From assembly GCF_023078275.1 (NCBI RefSeq), contig NC_062990.1, forward strand, positions 823,501-887,500: a stretch of 64,000 nucleotides of DNA, read 5' to 3'. Below are positions 45,415 to 57,445 of the stretch, piece by piece; the stretch's first letter is position 1; each line of letters starts with the position of its first letter. A program made the position numbers and the translations under genes. The stretch comes from Leguminivora glycinivorella (Eukaryota; Arthropoda; Insecta; Lepidoptera; Tortricidae). The notes under the pieces were generated by a model. That model did no database searches and had not been told where the DNA came from. It worked only from the letters and a program-made list of their open reading frames with translations.

Positions 45415-45600
45415 TACGCACCGACAAGGAGCGGGATAACTTGCCGGCGTTTATATTTTCCCAGCTCATATAACCCAGCAACCTTAAAATCAAGGGCAGG
45501 CAGTCAGGCACCTTCTGGGAGAGCTCGCTCTATCGTAGGCCACGTCTTTACCTCGGCTAGTCTATGGGCCTGAGCCGCATGAGTAAGTCCATTTAAATAA
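45415..45600 (+). pseudogene. LINE C-terminal fragment
   Basis: The reading frame gives YFPSSYNPATLKSRAGSQAP and ARSIVGHVFTSASLWA, a LINE polyprotein C-terminus. N-terminal parts absent; same family as 44087-44240 and the minus-strand scrap at 54545-54600. Confidence 0.6.
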
Positions 45601-46284
45601 AAATTGTGCGTAGAGTCCCTCCGCGCGAAAGAAGTAAAAAATTCGTAGTGTATTTTTCAAAATTGAATTAGCAACACTGAGCGTTAAACTTTTAACGCAT
45701 TAAAAGTCACAATCGAAGTTTCACATCAAAAATCAACACGAATTTCCTGTTAGCACGCGTGTATTGCCTTTTTCATTCCAACTTCTCTTCCGCAATGAGT
45801 TAAGTAGGTAAATTATATTTAAGCAGATATTCCATATTTCTATTTCCTAAGCTACAAAGACATTATCTACGCCGCATTAGCGTTGAAATATGCGTCGTAT
45901 AAACTTGAACCCGCTACCAGTGGAAATGTGCCAACTGAGTCAGTGTGAGTCCGATCTTCCGCTAAGTAACAAATATAATTTTGGTTGTAGTAAACCAACT
46001 TTCTCCATACAATAAATTAGATAAGTTTTCCGGAGCGTTCTCGATATCGAGTGACGTAATTAAAACTTGTGATAGATAGCTACACAAGTGGCCGCAATGA
46101 CAACGGACAACAAGACAGATTCTCCCGGGTTGATGATTAGGTATTTCTACAGAAATACATACATCAAATTCACGCCCGTACCTATTCCCAAAAGCGTCAG
46201 TGTGGATACAGAATTCTTTAAACTTGCAATGCATCTGAATTGAAGACAGTATTCGAGCTCTTTCTGTTATCTCGTTTTAACAAA
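45601..46284. other. no gene seen
   Basis: No supported gene or repeat. Confidence 0.4.
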
Positions 46285-46475
46285 ATACACCCATACATAA
46301 ATAGCCTCACTTCTGTATCCCCAAGAGGGATAGGCAGAGCACATGAAACTGCTCTAGTTTCCGTGCCACTTTTAGCAATTAAGGAGATGAAAGAATACGA
46401 AATTGTGATATAGCAGTGACAGGTTGCTGGCAAATCGCTCACATCACAGTCAACCCTTTATCCCACAGTCGACGT
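46285..46475 (-). repeat. repeat L copy
   Basis: GGGATAGGCAGAGCACATGA and AGTGACAGGTTGCTGGCAAA, reverse of the 11143 family. Confidence 0.7.
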
Positions 46476-47279
46476 TACCAACGAGCAGTAGCGGCTCGCC
46501 CTAAAGTGCGCTTGTGCGGTGCACTCCCAGAAATTATCACAAGTAAATTATAGTAATACATCTGTTATGATACCTCTAATTAATGTATTATTATTTAAAA
46601 AAAGTATCGCAAAAAAGTTAAGCTCAATTAAACAATTACTTGTATTTCTTAACAGTTCATTAATCTGACTATTACTCCGCCAACTCCCTTCCTACAATTT
46701 CATACGCACCGCGCTCAACGGAGCGCTTTCGATTGCGCTCCTATGGAAAAAGATTCAGTGCATTCATCGATAGAAAATTCAGTGAGAGTGAAAGAGAAGC
46801 TTAGACACAGCTCCGCGCGTGAGACAGACGATTATCTATGAAATATTAGGTAAAGCGGGAGCGCCGCACCGACCACAGAACTATATCAAAATAGAAGGAA
46901 GAAGTATCCTATTTAGTACTTCGCGTGGCAAAAAGAAGACTCAACGACCTCTTTCCTCGCCGCAAACGACAGTCTGCGTTGTTGCTCTTTTGTTCATTGC
47001 AGCCTTAATTTAACGACCTCGACTTGGCGTGCATTCAAAACGAGCGATATCTATATAAACATGAAATAAGTGTCTTAGCAATGCGTGTAATAAAAATAAT
47101 TTAATTTGTTCTTAGATTACGAGCGATGTAAAAATTAGCTATTCAAACTGTCGAGTCAACTCATATTCGTGACGTCAAGTGTCCATGCAAAATGTTACAC
47201 GGTTGGTCTTGTCAACCGCCGAGCTTGTTCCTTCTATCTCGGTATAGGTCTGTGCGTTTGTCCTTGATTACCATCTTGT
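46476..47279. other. unannotated, GC-richer patches
   Basis: 46700-46850 contains CGCTCAACGGAGCG-type sequence and short ORFs without recognised domains. Confidence 0.35.
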
Positions 47280-47421
47280 TGCAGCGCGCAGGCGCGATGC
47301 GCTTCGCGGTCATCCGCGTACTTATTTCGCGCGCTATTTTGTAAACAAGTTGTACGGCACCCGCAGGAAATACGATTTAGACTTAATTTGAAACCGCATA
47401 ATTAAATTGTTTTAATTAAGG
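47280..47421 (+). promoter_or_regulatory. possible promoter-proximal non-coding exon
   Basis: A locally GC/CpG-rich patch (GCGCGCAGGCGCGATGCGC) leads to a strong donor, AAGG|GTAAGTG, at 47422. No coding frame. It may be a host 5' UTR exon or a chance match. Confidence 0.3.
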
Positions 47422-47440
47422 GTAAGTGTAAATAATTTCA

Positions 47441-47731
47441 GTGTGTGAGAATGGATGGATGCAACGTGACATAAAAGTGTGTGAAAAAACTTTAGCAACC
47501 CGATTAGAATTAAAAGTCCAGTGGTTATGTGAATGTGACAAAAGTGAAAACTGTTTGGTTTTCCATTTCTTTTATTTGGAAGTGGCGCGGACGACGGAGG
47601 TGGTGAGTGTGCATGGACCGAAACCCGTCTCAATGATCGGTCGTCAGGAAATATGCAAGGCCTTAGATTCAGCATATCGAAAATCCACACAGGAGTACCG
47701 TCCTACCGTCATACTAGGTACATACATGTAG
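47441..47731 (+). CDS. 97-codon ORF (96 aa), unrecognised
   Basis: First in-frame ATG is at 47450-47458 region (the frame's first listed codon is GTG). It encodes a Cys-containing peptide (WLCECDKSENCLVFHFFYL) with no domain I recognise. Its position just after the GTAAGTG donor would put it in an intron if that donor is used. Weakly supported. Confidence 0.15.
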   Translation: MCENGWMQRDIKVCEKTLATRLELKVQWLCECDKSENCLVFHFFYLEVARTTEVVSVHGPKPVSMIGRQEICKALDSAYRKSTQEYRPTVILGTYM

Positions 47732-48070
47732 GATCTTGGTGCTCACAATAAGAGTTTGAGTGAACACCCACATATTATAGCCACGAGCCGCCTCTGCCAA
47801 CGAGAGAGGATTAAATCATTATTCGTAGCCCAAAACTGGTCCACGAGTAAGCCAAAGTTTAGGCACGTGTAATTGTGGGCCAGTTGCTGTTTGTTCCGCT
47901 TCCGGGTTCTATTCCGGGACACGTCGATAGATGGAATGCATATCGGGATACAGAACTCTTTGAACTTGCACTGACCTGCATTTTGGACAGTGATCGGACT
48001 TTTGTAGGCATTTTTAACAATATGAGGGATAAGTTCGTATTACTGTCTAGTCTGTGTCATATTTATGTTT

Positions 48071-48143
48071 TCAGCAGTTCTCGAAAAGTTTGTACAAAAA
48101 TTAAGGAAAAAGTTAAATTTGTTTTTTTTTAATTCCTATTTTA
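48071..48143 (-). repeat. dispersed repeat, copy B
   Basis: Inverse of 61-128; ends in a T-run. Confidence 0.6.
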
Positions 48144-48684
48144 GTATCTATATTTTCTTAATTATATTATAAAACTTATCCTGTATATATCTTGCGAAAG
48201 TCGACTGCTGACGTGGCTATGTACAAACTTTTTCAGAACTGCTGTTTTGTACGAGTACTATAAAGAGTTTATACGTACATACTTGTAGGTACACACTCAA
48301 TCTTAATTGATTAAAATTTTCATGATTTTTCCGACAGTCTGCTCCGAGACCACGGGGACAATGCCGTCCTTGAAACGCGGGAGGTTTGTTAAAAACTAAG
48401 TTACACGAGACGAGATTAAGTTCCGTTTACAATATTATGTAATTGTATCTATAATGTTAATAATGTTAAAAATGTCAAACCAATGTCGCCCTGAAATTAA
48501 GGTGATGGAGCCAGCAAAGTTTTGGAAAATCGTAACGTTTATTTAGGTACATCATTACATGGTTGCCAAAAAAGAAGAATTTCGGGATATCTACGACGCT
48601 CTCGATGTTTTGTGTGTGTGTTCTATACGAATCTTCCCTTTTCCCTTTTTGACGTACTATGTAATATACAATATACCACTTCTA
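48144..48684. other. no gene seen
   Basis: No supported gene or repeat. Confidence 0.4.
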
Positions 48685-48685
48685 G

Positions 48686-48891
48686 TACAGTCAAGTGTAA
48701 AAATATGGGTGTACATTGAGCTGCAGGTGAATTTATCAATAACTTCATTCATAATTTCTCCATTCAATTTTGCAGCTCACTGTACAAAAGATGCCCAAAA
48801 ATATGTCCCGTAGCGCTTATGTCGACGAATGCAGAGGCTATGGGGCATATTTTTGAGCAACTTTCCACGCCCATATTGACTCATGACTATA
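48686..48891. mobile_element. MITE-like element (TACAGTCAAGTG family)
   Basis: Left end TACAGTCAAGTGTAAAAATA as at 20146. The right part carries GGGCATATTTTTGAGCAA and a decayed TGACTCATGACTATA end. About 75 bp longer than the 20146 copy. Confidence 0.6.
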
Positions 48892-48906
48892 TGTATGTCG
48901 ATGAGC

Positions 48907-49207
48907 GCCAACCACCTGGCAGTAATATTCACGTGAAGAGGCGGCGTTACGATGAAGTTGGTCAATGACCTTCAGCAAAAAAAACACTCAATTTCATCCA
49001 TCCACCATCATTTTGCGGTTTTTTTCGAGTCTCATAAGTTTTTAATACAATACACATATCTGTGGTGTCAACCCTAAACTAGGATGAACTGATGGTTAAT
49101 CAACAATAACCTGCAAGCGGAACCACTCATAAATTAGGGTCGCCAGTTAGCCACTTCCGACTCCGCTCCACGGGCGCCGGCCACCTGGCAGTAATATTTA
49201 CGTGAAA
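48907..49207 (+). repeat. 27-bp direct repeat pair
   Basis: CCACCTGGCAGTAATATT[C/T]ACGTGAA occurs at about 48909 and 49182. The sequence between the copies is unrelated to them. Confidence 0.65.
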
Positions 49208-52150
49208 TTGTGGATTTTAATCAGAGTTACTAAATAGCGAGAAATAATAGAACGTCACGGAGAAAAAAAGTGAATAGTCGCAAAGGAGAGCCAAAAACTT
49301 ACACACATTTTTGACACACAAATATTCTATTTTTTAACCTTTTCCATTTCCAAGTAATGTATCCCACATTACGATTTATGACATAGCTTCCAAGCAATGT
49401 ATCACATACTGATATAATGTTGTAGGATCAGCTTCCAAATCAATGTGCAATAATAGAAAAAAACTGTAAAATTAAGAAAATGTAATAGACAAAAATTTAT
49501 ATCGTCCCATAGAAAATTTTAATTTCGCGCCTCCTTAAATTAAAATATAGGTATATATATTTATTTCATAAACCACTCTTTACATGATGTAAGGTGATGG
49601 TGCCGCCCGGTAAGCAAAATGCCTGTGTTAGGAGGCGCCTCTTACTTAAAACTTGTATCTTCGTCTGTCAATGAAAAGAAAATTGTAGTAAGTATGTATG
49701 GAATGCATATACATAGACTTACTGCGTTTTAATTTTGAGGAACAGCGTGAGATACGAGATTTTTTAAAAGTAGTGACGATATATAAGTACTTATGTTATA
49801 ACTAACTCTAATTTACTGGCCAAAACACCAGTTTGTACTAACTAAACTAGAAATTAGGTTATACTAATTACACCTGGTGAAAAAGTCCTTTGACCAGTAT
49901 TTCACGTAGGTATCTTAACACCATCCATAAATGTTCCGTCAGTCTGTACCTATGTGCGTGTGTCGATGCGCCTTGAAGACAGCTTGTAAAAAGGTAATTA
50001 TTCCGGCGACCTTCTCCGCCAAATTAGATGAGCCGAGAACGGGGGGCCGTTCTCAGGGATTTCGTCACGCGTCACGTTCAGTCTAAGGATGATATGCCAA
50101 TGAGGTGTGGGGAAATGCTTGGAACACAATTTTTAATTAGTTTTATCAGAAAATACTAGGTACGTCCTTAAATTATGACCAAAAGAAATGTATGGGTCTA
50201 TGGATATTGTAAATGTCACCTTGGTTTATGTGCTAGGGCACACCAAAGTGGATGTCATTCCAAATATCAAGGAAGCCCCTAGTGGCATCGATTGCAAACT
50301 TTTCTGCTGGTCAAACAGTAAAAAAAAAGCTAAAAGTTCAAGTTCGCAGTTGTTAGTTTTTTCAATCTAAATAAAAGTCGCCCTTTAGAGCCGATTTAAA
50401 ACTGACCGAGTGGTATCAGAGACCTAGATCACCCTCTAAAGGTCAGATCGTGGTCTCGTTATAACGCAGACAGCCCGTCTGCCGTGACGTCACTATCAAT
50501 GACTCGATCCACTTACTCGTAAGTATAAGATGCCTATGTCAGTATTTGAGAACACATGCCTGACTTTAAGTTTCACAAGTAGCAGTACTGATACTACTGA
50601 TAGTTTACGCTATTGGACGCGTGATTGACACGTGGATGACGCTAGATGTCACTACAAATAACTTGAATTTACTGTTGTATGGAGTTACAACTCTTTAGTA
50701 AACTTATTCCTCTATGCTTCAAGTATATACAGATAAAAGGTGTCTGATTTTCCTTGTCAATTATCCCATCTTTCCTCCGTGAAAGAACAAACGGAATATT
50801 AAACACAATGGCCTAGGCCGGGAAGGCAGGCGTTTTATAAACACAAGTACAGATTCTTTCAAAACTTGAGGGCTCCTTTAAAATGTTTAAAAGGAATTGT
50901 TAAGGCCTTTGCATGTAGGAATTAATTAGGAATTCTTTTGAGATCACGATTTGGTTTATTTATTTATTTGAATACCCTACTTAGACGGAGTAAAGCAACA
51001 AAACCTACACAAGTAGGTATTATTACAGAACTAAAACCGGAGAAATAAAGAAAGCCAATTCTGTTACATTCTTTTTGATGTTTAGTTTTAATATTAGCAG
51101 TGGATTACATACGTAGGCTAGCAAAGTGACAGATTACTACTACAGATTTCGTAAATGTTAGTGTTTTAAGACTAGAAATTAAAGTTATTAAATTAAATTC
51201 GTTGAATAGTTATCATAAAGTCTAAAAAACCTTACGAAAGTATCGTCTGCTTTGCAAATTTTGAGATTTCACACTTTATAAAAAAAACATATTCCAGGAA
51301 AAAACTGTTTTTTTTACGGATATTTTCATGCTTTTTTTTTTTCAAGCCAGAAAAAAAACATTATTTTTGCAACCCTAGGCGTGTCTAGATATTTATCAGA
51401 ACCTCGGTCGCTCCAATATATCTGGCAATTGTTACATATGAAGTATAACGTGAGTCCAAACAGGCGATCAATCTAGTACCTACGCACCCCATTTCATCAC
51501 TACGAGTATAACTCAAAAAGGCAATAAAGGCTTCGTTCCACAGAACTTAATTTAGATAGAAGAAACAAATTCATATATTTGTATAGGGGCCGAGCGTGTC
51601 AAATTTTGTACTGAAGTTGATTCTTATTGGTTGATTATTACAGGCATAATTTTAAATATGTCTCAGGCTCTTGATTGTTCATAATTTTTGTGTTGTTGCA
51701 ATTGAATATCACGTAACGAGGCATTTTTTATGTTTTGGTTGACTTCAACTTACAAAAATTGACGCCCGAAAGCTGCAAGCTGCGAGTAAAGACGGACAAC
51801 TCAGTGGATTTCACTGAGTTCATTTGACACGCTAAGTAGATACCTTTGCTTGATCTATGGTATATATGACATCTGTGCTTCGTTCGATATGCTACCTAGC
51901 ACTAGGGGGGTAAAGTGTGTTTTGCTATAGTTATGTTGTGATTCGATTTTTTGGTGTAAGGGTTTCATTTTTTCTTGTGACAGAGCGTTCAAGCGATTGG
52001 GCATTTCGACTGTATAAATGCACTTTCAGCCGACTCACACTGGGCAGGAGTTTTAAAATGTCACCTTTTGCACAGGATAATGTGTTTTTCTACTCCCGAA
52101 CTGTTATTCTTCATTTACCCCTGTGGTGCATAGATCTTTAAAACCCTACA
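49208..52150. other. no gene seen
   Basis: About 2.9 kb with no supported gene. 49320-49460 has a degenerate repeated phrase (TTCCAAGYAATGTATC). Confidence 0.4.
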
Positions 52151-52154
52151 TAAG

Positions 52155-52305
52155 TCTACTCAACAAAGCCCGCGCGCGCCAGCCTTCCGCGCATGCGCGC
52201 AATATCGAAAAAACTGAAAACGCATTGTTTGGCTCTGTAACTATGGCAACGCATTGTTATAACGGTACTGCATGCGCGGGAAGGCTTTGGGCAGCTGAGC
52301 TGACA
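52155..52305. repeat. inverted repeat, MITE-like
   Basis: CAGCCTTCCGCGCATGCGCG and CATGCGCGGGAAGGCT pair across about 130 bp. A nearby pair CGCATTGTT is a direct repeat. Class uncertain. Confidence 0.55.
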
Positions 52306-52744
52306 GTACAAACCTTTGCGTCAAAATACAGTAAAAGTGTGAATGTCATGAAAGCAATTAAAAACTAAGTGCATGGCCGTAGAAAAAGTATTGTATGCAA
52401 CGGTGTTTAACTGAGTCAAAAAACTCTAGGCTTCGCCTCAAATTGTTACCATAGCCACTTGTCTTTTTTGACCTCCTTTAAACGCCTGTTGCGTTAAATA
52501 GTATTTTAAACTCTGACTATTTGTGGTAACGTAAAGTCAACAAATAGGGTATATGCAATCATTTTAAAGGTTAAACTTTTAACCACAGGTCAAATTTATT
52601 TTGCAACGATATTTGGGTATGAATGAAAGTGGATGTAGCTCTAAACTCTATGTTGAGAGTATATAAGTAGTTATTTTCTTATATCGTCGTTTTGGTATTT
52701 AATAAAAGTTACAATTTATATGAAAAATAACTTTCAACTCGATA
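52306..52744. other. no gene seen
   Basis: No supported gene or repeat. Confidence 0.4.
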
Positions 52745-52987
52745 TCCATACCTACTATACTTACTAATATTATAAATGGGAATGTGCGTGTGTCTGTTTG
52801 TCCGTCTTTCACGGCAAAACGGAGCGACCAATTGATGTGATGTTTTAAGTGGAGATAGTTGAAGGGATGGAGAGTGACATAGGCTCCTTTTTGTTTTTTT
52901 TCTAACCCCCACTTTCCTAAAATGGGGGGTGAAAGTTTATATGGATAATTCCGCAAAATTTTACAAGCGAAGCTGCGGGCAAAAGAA
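52745..52987 (+). mobile_element. Lep1-like Helitron-type repeat, long form
   Basis: TCCATACCTACTATAC and TTACTAATATTATAAATGGG start; long-form CCTAAAATGGGGGG segment; degenerate 3' end AGCTGCGGGCAAAAGAATA without CTAG. Confidence 0.7.
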
Positions 52988-53224
52988 TATACACGGACGG
53001 AGCAGAACAAAGAAACAGTAAACATAAAGGGACAAACGTATTTACAAGAAAACATTATTCTAGTAATAGATGGATCCTCTGACATCGTTTTCGTTTAATA
53101 AATGACAGAAGGTCTGCGCGGCTCCTGAATATTTATCGCCCGTAATGGTCTATGGCGATCAGTGCGATTGCCAAAAATGGTTGTTTCGATTAGAATCCAT
53201 GGAGGCCTTGACAATATAATAATC

Positions 53225-53437
53225 ATCATCACTACCATTTCGACTACCATCTGACCTTCCAACTCGAAGAGTAACTAGTCCTTATTGGGTTTAGTCCGGT
53301 TTCCTCACGATGTTTTTCCGACACCGAAAAGCCACTGGCAAATATCAAACGACATTCTGCACATAAGTGTCGAAAAACTCATTTGCAAACAGCCGGGGTA
53401 AATCTGCGACTTTCATATTGAAAGTCGCGCGCCCTTA
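53225..53437 (-). mobile_element. tRNA-derived SINE, decayed
   Basis: 26982 family in reverse: AGTCCGGTTTCCTCACGATG and GCCACTGGCAAATATCAAA, with a broken B box (GGGGTAAATCTGCGAC). Confidence 0.75.
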
Positions 53438-54169
53438 GTACCTATGTTTTCCCTTACTAATCCATATTTAATACATCTATTATTGACATAGGTGAGATGA
53501 ATTTTTTTAATGAATCTAACTCGCTCAACACAGCCAAAATAAAACAATCGTTCCGGAAACGGAAGGGAAAGTCGAGGACAGTCCCTCAGAGATCAAGGCC
53601 GCCCTAATTGCTCTCAGGGGTCGCCCTTGGGCCCCAAATTGTTCGTTAGTTTTCAACCAGCGGCCTTTTAATTAAAAACTAGTAAGTTTGGGCCCTAATT
53701 TATTCAACTTAGTAGTCACCTGTAATCAGGGTTTCATTTCTTGTTTTGATCATGGGCTTGTAAATTTAATTTACTGTATTAACTTCTGATCTTATGATTA
53801 TGACCATAATATTTTCTAACTATGCAAGTTATGCAACATCTACATTTTTATCGCGGTGTCCCTTGTTAGGAACAATTATGTCATTTAAAAGGTTCCAAAA
53901 CTGCGAAATTTCGTCATCAAAGCTTAGAAACCTTTTGGAATCTGTGGATTTATCCATTGTCAGAGAAAAAGGTTCATTTATTTCTCTTCCATTTCCAAGA
54001 TTTTTTTGAAAACAATCTATAACGATTACATCTACAGTGAACCTTAAAGTTCTCGTAAATGTTTTTAAGAGTGCCCTCTCAAACATTATCAGGTAAAACA
54101 AAACAATCCTAAGTGACCTTCAAAAGAAAATCAAGATATTTTAGACATTATTCAGAATCAAAAGCAGCG
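53438..54169. other. no gene seen
   Basis: The ORF at 53794-54009 has no recognised domain. Confidence 0.4.
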
Positions 54170-54360
54170 AAAAGATAATTTCCATTCCAGCTAGTCCTTT
54201 GTAATACAACGCAAAGCAAGAATTCCGGGAAACGCCATCATTAGATAGCCTACCAGCATGGAACGATATCAATTTGTAGTTTGTAGAAATAAGTTTTCTG
54301 GGCAGTCTAGTTGACACTACATTTTTGCAAATAAATATTGATTGATTGATTGATCTTTCC
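54170..54360 (+). mobile_element. LINE 3' end with (GATT)n tail
   Basis: TTTTGCAAATAAATATTGAT followed by (TGAT)n, a usual tail of lepidopteran LINEs. Only the 3' end remains. Confidence 0.45.
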
Positions 54361-54544
54361 TAGCACTAGGTTTTATTAAAACTTCAATTATATATCTAGT
54401 CTACGCCCACTTTAGCGGCATCTGTTCCTCCCTTGGGATTTGATTCAGGGATTTAATGTATAAGACTAACATAAGTTTTTTTTTACTTCTGGCAACAAGA
54501 CCGAGTAAACGAGCGTGGTCTTGTTTTTTTTTTATATAGTTTAA

Positions 54545-54600
54545 AGGGCTTACTCTTGGTCACAGACTAGCCAAACGCAAAGACGTGGCCTACGATGGAG
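54545..54600 (-). repeat. LINE C-terminal scrap
   Basis: Reverse of the 45415 family (GACGTGGCCTACGATGGAG). Confidence 0.5.
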
Positions 54601-55054
54601 GCAAAAACTCATTTTGGATTATCGCGCCAGCCGAGTAAGTAAGTACTCCGGCCAAAAAATAAGGGGATTCCCTACAAGCGATACGTAAGAGGACCTTACC
54701 TTAATGGTTACAAATTTGAACAACTTTATTCGCAAAATCAAGCAAATGCGTATACAAACAATTATAATCACAAATATAACAATTATAGCAATTTTTATTG
54801 CCCACCAACTCCCACCAACCAATGGACTAACAGACAGCTAAAAAAAGTTAAAACAGACTCTCTGTGCATCATCTGACAATAGTTACAAACATCTGCGCTT
54901 GGTCTCCACCAAAAGTGTTCTCAAACAAAATTAAATTTACAAAAAAAAATCTGACGCAAATTTTCACGAATTTTACACACGGACCAGACTCTCCGAGTCC
55001 ATGGGACATTGCCGTCCTTGCATGAGCAACGTCGGGTCGGAGGTTGGTTTAAAA
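54601..55054. other. no gene seen
   Basis: No supported gene or repeat. Confidence 0.4.
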
Positions 55055-55230
55055 ACATACATACATACATACATACAATCACGCCTGTATCCCATGGAGG
55101 GGTAGGCAGAGCACATGAAACTACTCAAGTTTCAGTGCCACTTTTGGCAAATAAGGGGTTGACAGAAAACGAAACTGTGACATTGCAGTGACAGGTTGCC
55201 AGCCTCTCGCCTACGCCACAATTTAACCCA
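55055..55230 (-). repeat. repeat L copy with (TACA)n
   Basis: ACATACATACATACATACAA then CCCATGGAGGGGTAGGCAGA; reverse of the 11143 family, keeping the microsatellite at its 3' end. Confidence 0.75.
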
Positions 55231-55260
55231 TAAAACATAATACGCGAATTACGCGATTAA

Positions 55261-55387
55261 GGGCCGGTTGCACCAAACCGTTCGTCACAGTTAAAGCATT
55301 CGTTAAATTTTATGGTATGGGAAGTTCTATAGACCTTTGCTGCGTGACTATGATGTGTCTGTCAAATGTGGTTGATGCAACTGGTCC
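55261..55387. mobile_element. PIF/Harbinger-type MITE
   Basis: GGGCCGGTTGCA at the left and TGCAACTGGTCC at the right, flanked by TAA on both sides; 127 bp. Confidence 0.75.
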
Positions 55388-55860
55388 TAAGTCTCGTTTG
55401 CAATTTTAAGCAAAAAAAAACCTGTTCGTGTAATTGAAACCAAAAAATTATAACTTTCAATGAAACCCCATGTAAAAGCATAACAGAAACCCACCGTAAT
55501 ACATAATGAATGCGAATTCGGTGAGTGAATGATTTATGTAAAAACTTTTTGTTACGAGGACGGTAGCGTAAACAAAATCAGCATAATCATGTTTACCCGA
55601 TATTTTACAAATAATACGCTGGTTAAGCGCGAACGGGGTTTAAGAACAATGGTTCTAAATAGTTACACAATGACTAAAAAAATAGGCGTCTTCTAAATAT
55701 CCAGACTAGGTACTTACAAACAAATAAAATATTCAGACTTTCTCACTATAAGAAATTCTAGGACTAGCTGTCGCGCAAGTGGCAAAAAGTTGGAAGAAAA
55801 TATCTAAAACCTCTAAAATATCACAAATATTTACGAATAGCAAAGGAAACTTTCATTTTA
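55388..55860. other. no gene seen
   Basis: No supported gene or repeat. Confidence 0.4.
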
Positions 55861-56039
55861 TCCATACTAATATTAAAAATGGGAAGGTATGTGTGTCTGT
55901 TTGTTTGTCCGTCTTTCATGGCAAAACGGAGCGACGAATTGACGTGATTTTGAAAGTGGATATAGTTGAAAGGATGGAGAGTGACATAGGCTACTTTTTG
56001 TCTCCTTCTAACGCGAGCGAAGCCGCGGGAAAAAGCTTG
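55861..56039 (+). mobile_element. Lep1-like Helitron-type repeat, short form
   Basis: TCCATACTAATATTAAAAAT to GCCGCGGGAAAAAGCTTG; the terminal CTAG is changed to CTTG. Confidence 0.75.
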
Positions 56040-56504
56040 TAAGAAATAAATTTCAATTCCCTTTCCCATATACAGCGCGTAAACGTAATAAGGGCGATAA
56101 AGGAAACCAGGCGTATAATTCAATATTGTTATCATTAATTAAGAGGTGTTTTTGATTTACTCTTAATTTTCACCCCATAATGAATTTTTGAAAAAAATCT
56201 CAGCAGCAATGTACTGTAAACGTCGTTGCGATGACAATCAATGACAATTGTCAACGAGCGTTTAACGGGAGTGTGTTTGCGTTACGTTGCGGGCCGAATT
56301 AATTTGTATGGATAAAAAAAATATTTCAATTTTAAGTAAAAGTTATCTAATTACATTTTATACGTCCTATACTCACCACCGTTAAGAGGTTCGCCCGTAT
56401 TAGGTTTACACCCTGTATACAATATAACATTATCTTGGTTTTTAGGAAACCCTTGAAGACACACCAGTCTGCCTAGCAGAAATGAAATGACAATCGTTGA
56501 CCCC
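56040..56504. other. no gene seen
   Basis: No supported gene or repeat. Confidence 0.4.
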
Positions 56505-56600
56505 GATCGAAACGCAGTCTAGCTCTGTCGCGCCAATACGGAAGAGCAATACAGCTAGCTACGAAAACGATATTATCGTAACCTTTTGTGCGTTTTCCTA
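56505..56600. repeat. MITE fragment (GTAGCCGAATGGCA family)
   Basis: CTCTGTCGCGCCAATACGGA matches the interior of 24631-24763; both ends are lost. Confidence 0.6.
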
Positions 56601-56765
56601 CCTTGATGTTACGATTTTATTAATGAGTAATATGCCTATAATATTACAATACAACAAGGCTATCTCAATTTAAGCTGACCTTTCCAATCCAACCCCCGCG
56701 ATATTGAGACTCTATGTGGCGTGACCGCAATATCGGGCCCATCTCTTAATTTACACGATCCTTTC

Positions 56766-57240
56766 AACTACCTACGTCTAGGACCCATTTACAATAAATT
56801 GGGCAATAATTTAGGCTTCCGTTTTATTAGTTACGTGTCATACGTTTCTGAGGGTCTAATAAGTTTCATTTTGCACTAAGAATTCTGAAAACAGTTTGCG
56901 TTGGAGGTTCATAGTGGGCTGACATAATGGACAATTGGAACTTGCACTGACTTCAAACTAGTTCAAACCAATATATGAATTATACCGGGTGGAAGATAAC
57001 GATGTATTACTATTCCAGAAATGGGAGATAGTAGTAGCGTTAGGACTACATTTTTCTTCTAGAATCTATACAATTTCGTAATGTTCCACCCGGTAGGTAT
57101 AAGTATCGGAATCACATCAGACCGGTATCTTATTTCACATTATAATTTCAACTACCTACAATAAATTGTATAATAATTTAGGCTCTCGTTATATTACTTC
57201 CATATTAAACGTATCAAAAGTCTCATAGGGTATCCTTTTG
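56766..57240 (+). repeat. diverged direct duplication with a MITE between
   Basis: TTTCAACTACCTAC, CAATAAATTG and ATAATTTAGGCT recur in the same order at 56766-56870 and 57149-57240. The MITE at 56993-57097 lies between the copies. Confidence 0.6.
56993..57097. mobile_element. MITE with TACCGGGTGGAA ends
   Basis: TACCGGGTGGAA/TTCCACCCGGTA, perfect 12-bp inverted ends with TA at the borders, so probably Tc1/mariner-type; 105 bp. Confidence 0.75.
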
Positions 57241-57445
57241 GCAAACATAATGGAGAGATTCTTTCGCGTCGCATGTAATAATTTGAACATTTTATTAGAA
57301 AATAAATAAAATAAACAATTATTGGAGACACCTTACACAGATTAACTTAGCCCCAAACTAAGCAAAGCTTGTACTATGGATGATAAGCGAGGATATACAT
57401 ATTTAAATAGATAAATACATAGAATACATCCATATCGATCGGGAC

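Noticed and set aside
46488..46760. Possible hAT element starting AGTAGCGGCTCGCC
   Set aside because: One end resembles a hAT terminus, but no matching inverse end or 8-bp duplication was found.
52699..53085. 128-codon minus-strand ORF
   Set aside because: It lies over the antisense of a Helitron-type repeat; similar chance frames occur over other copies.
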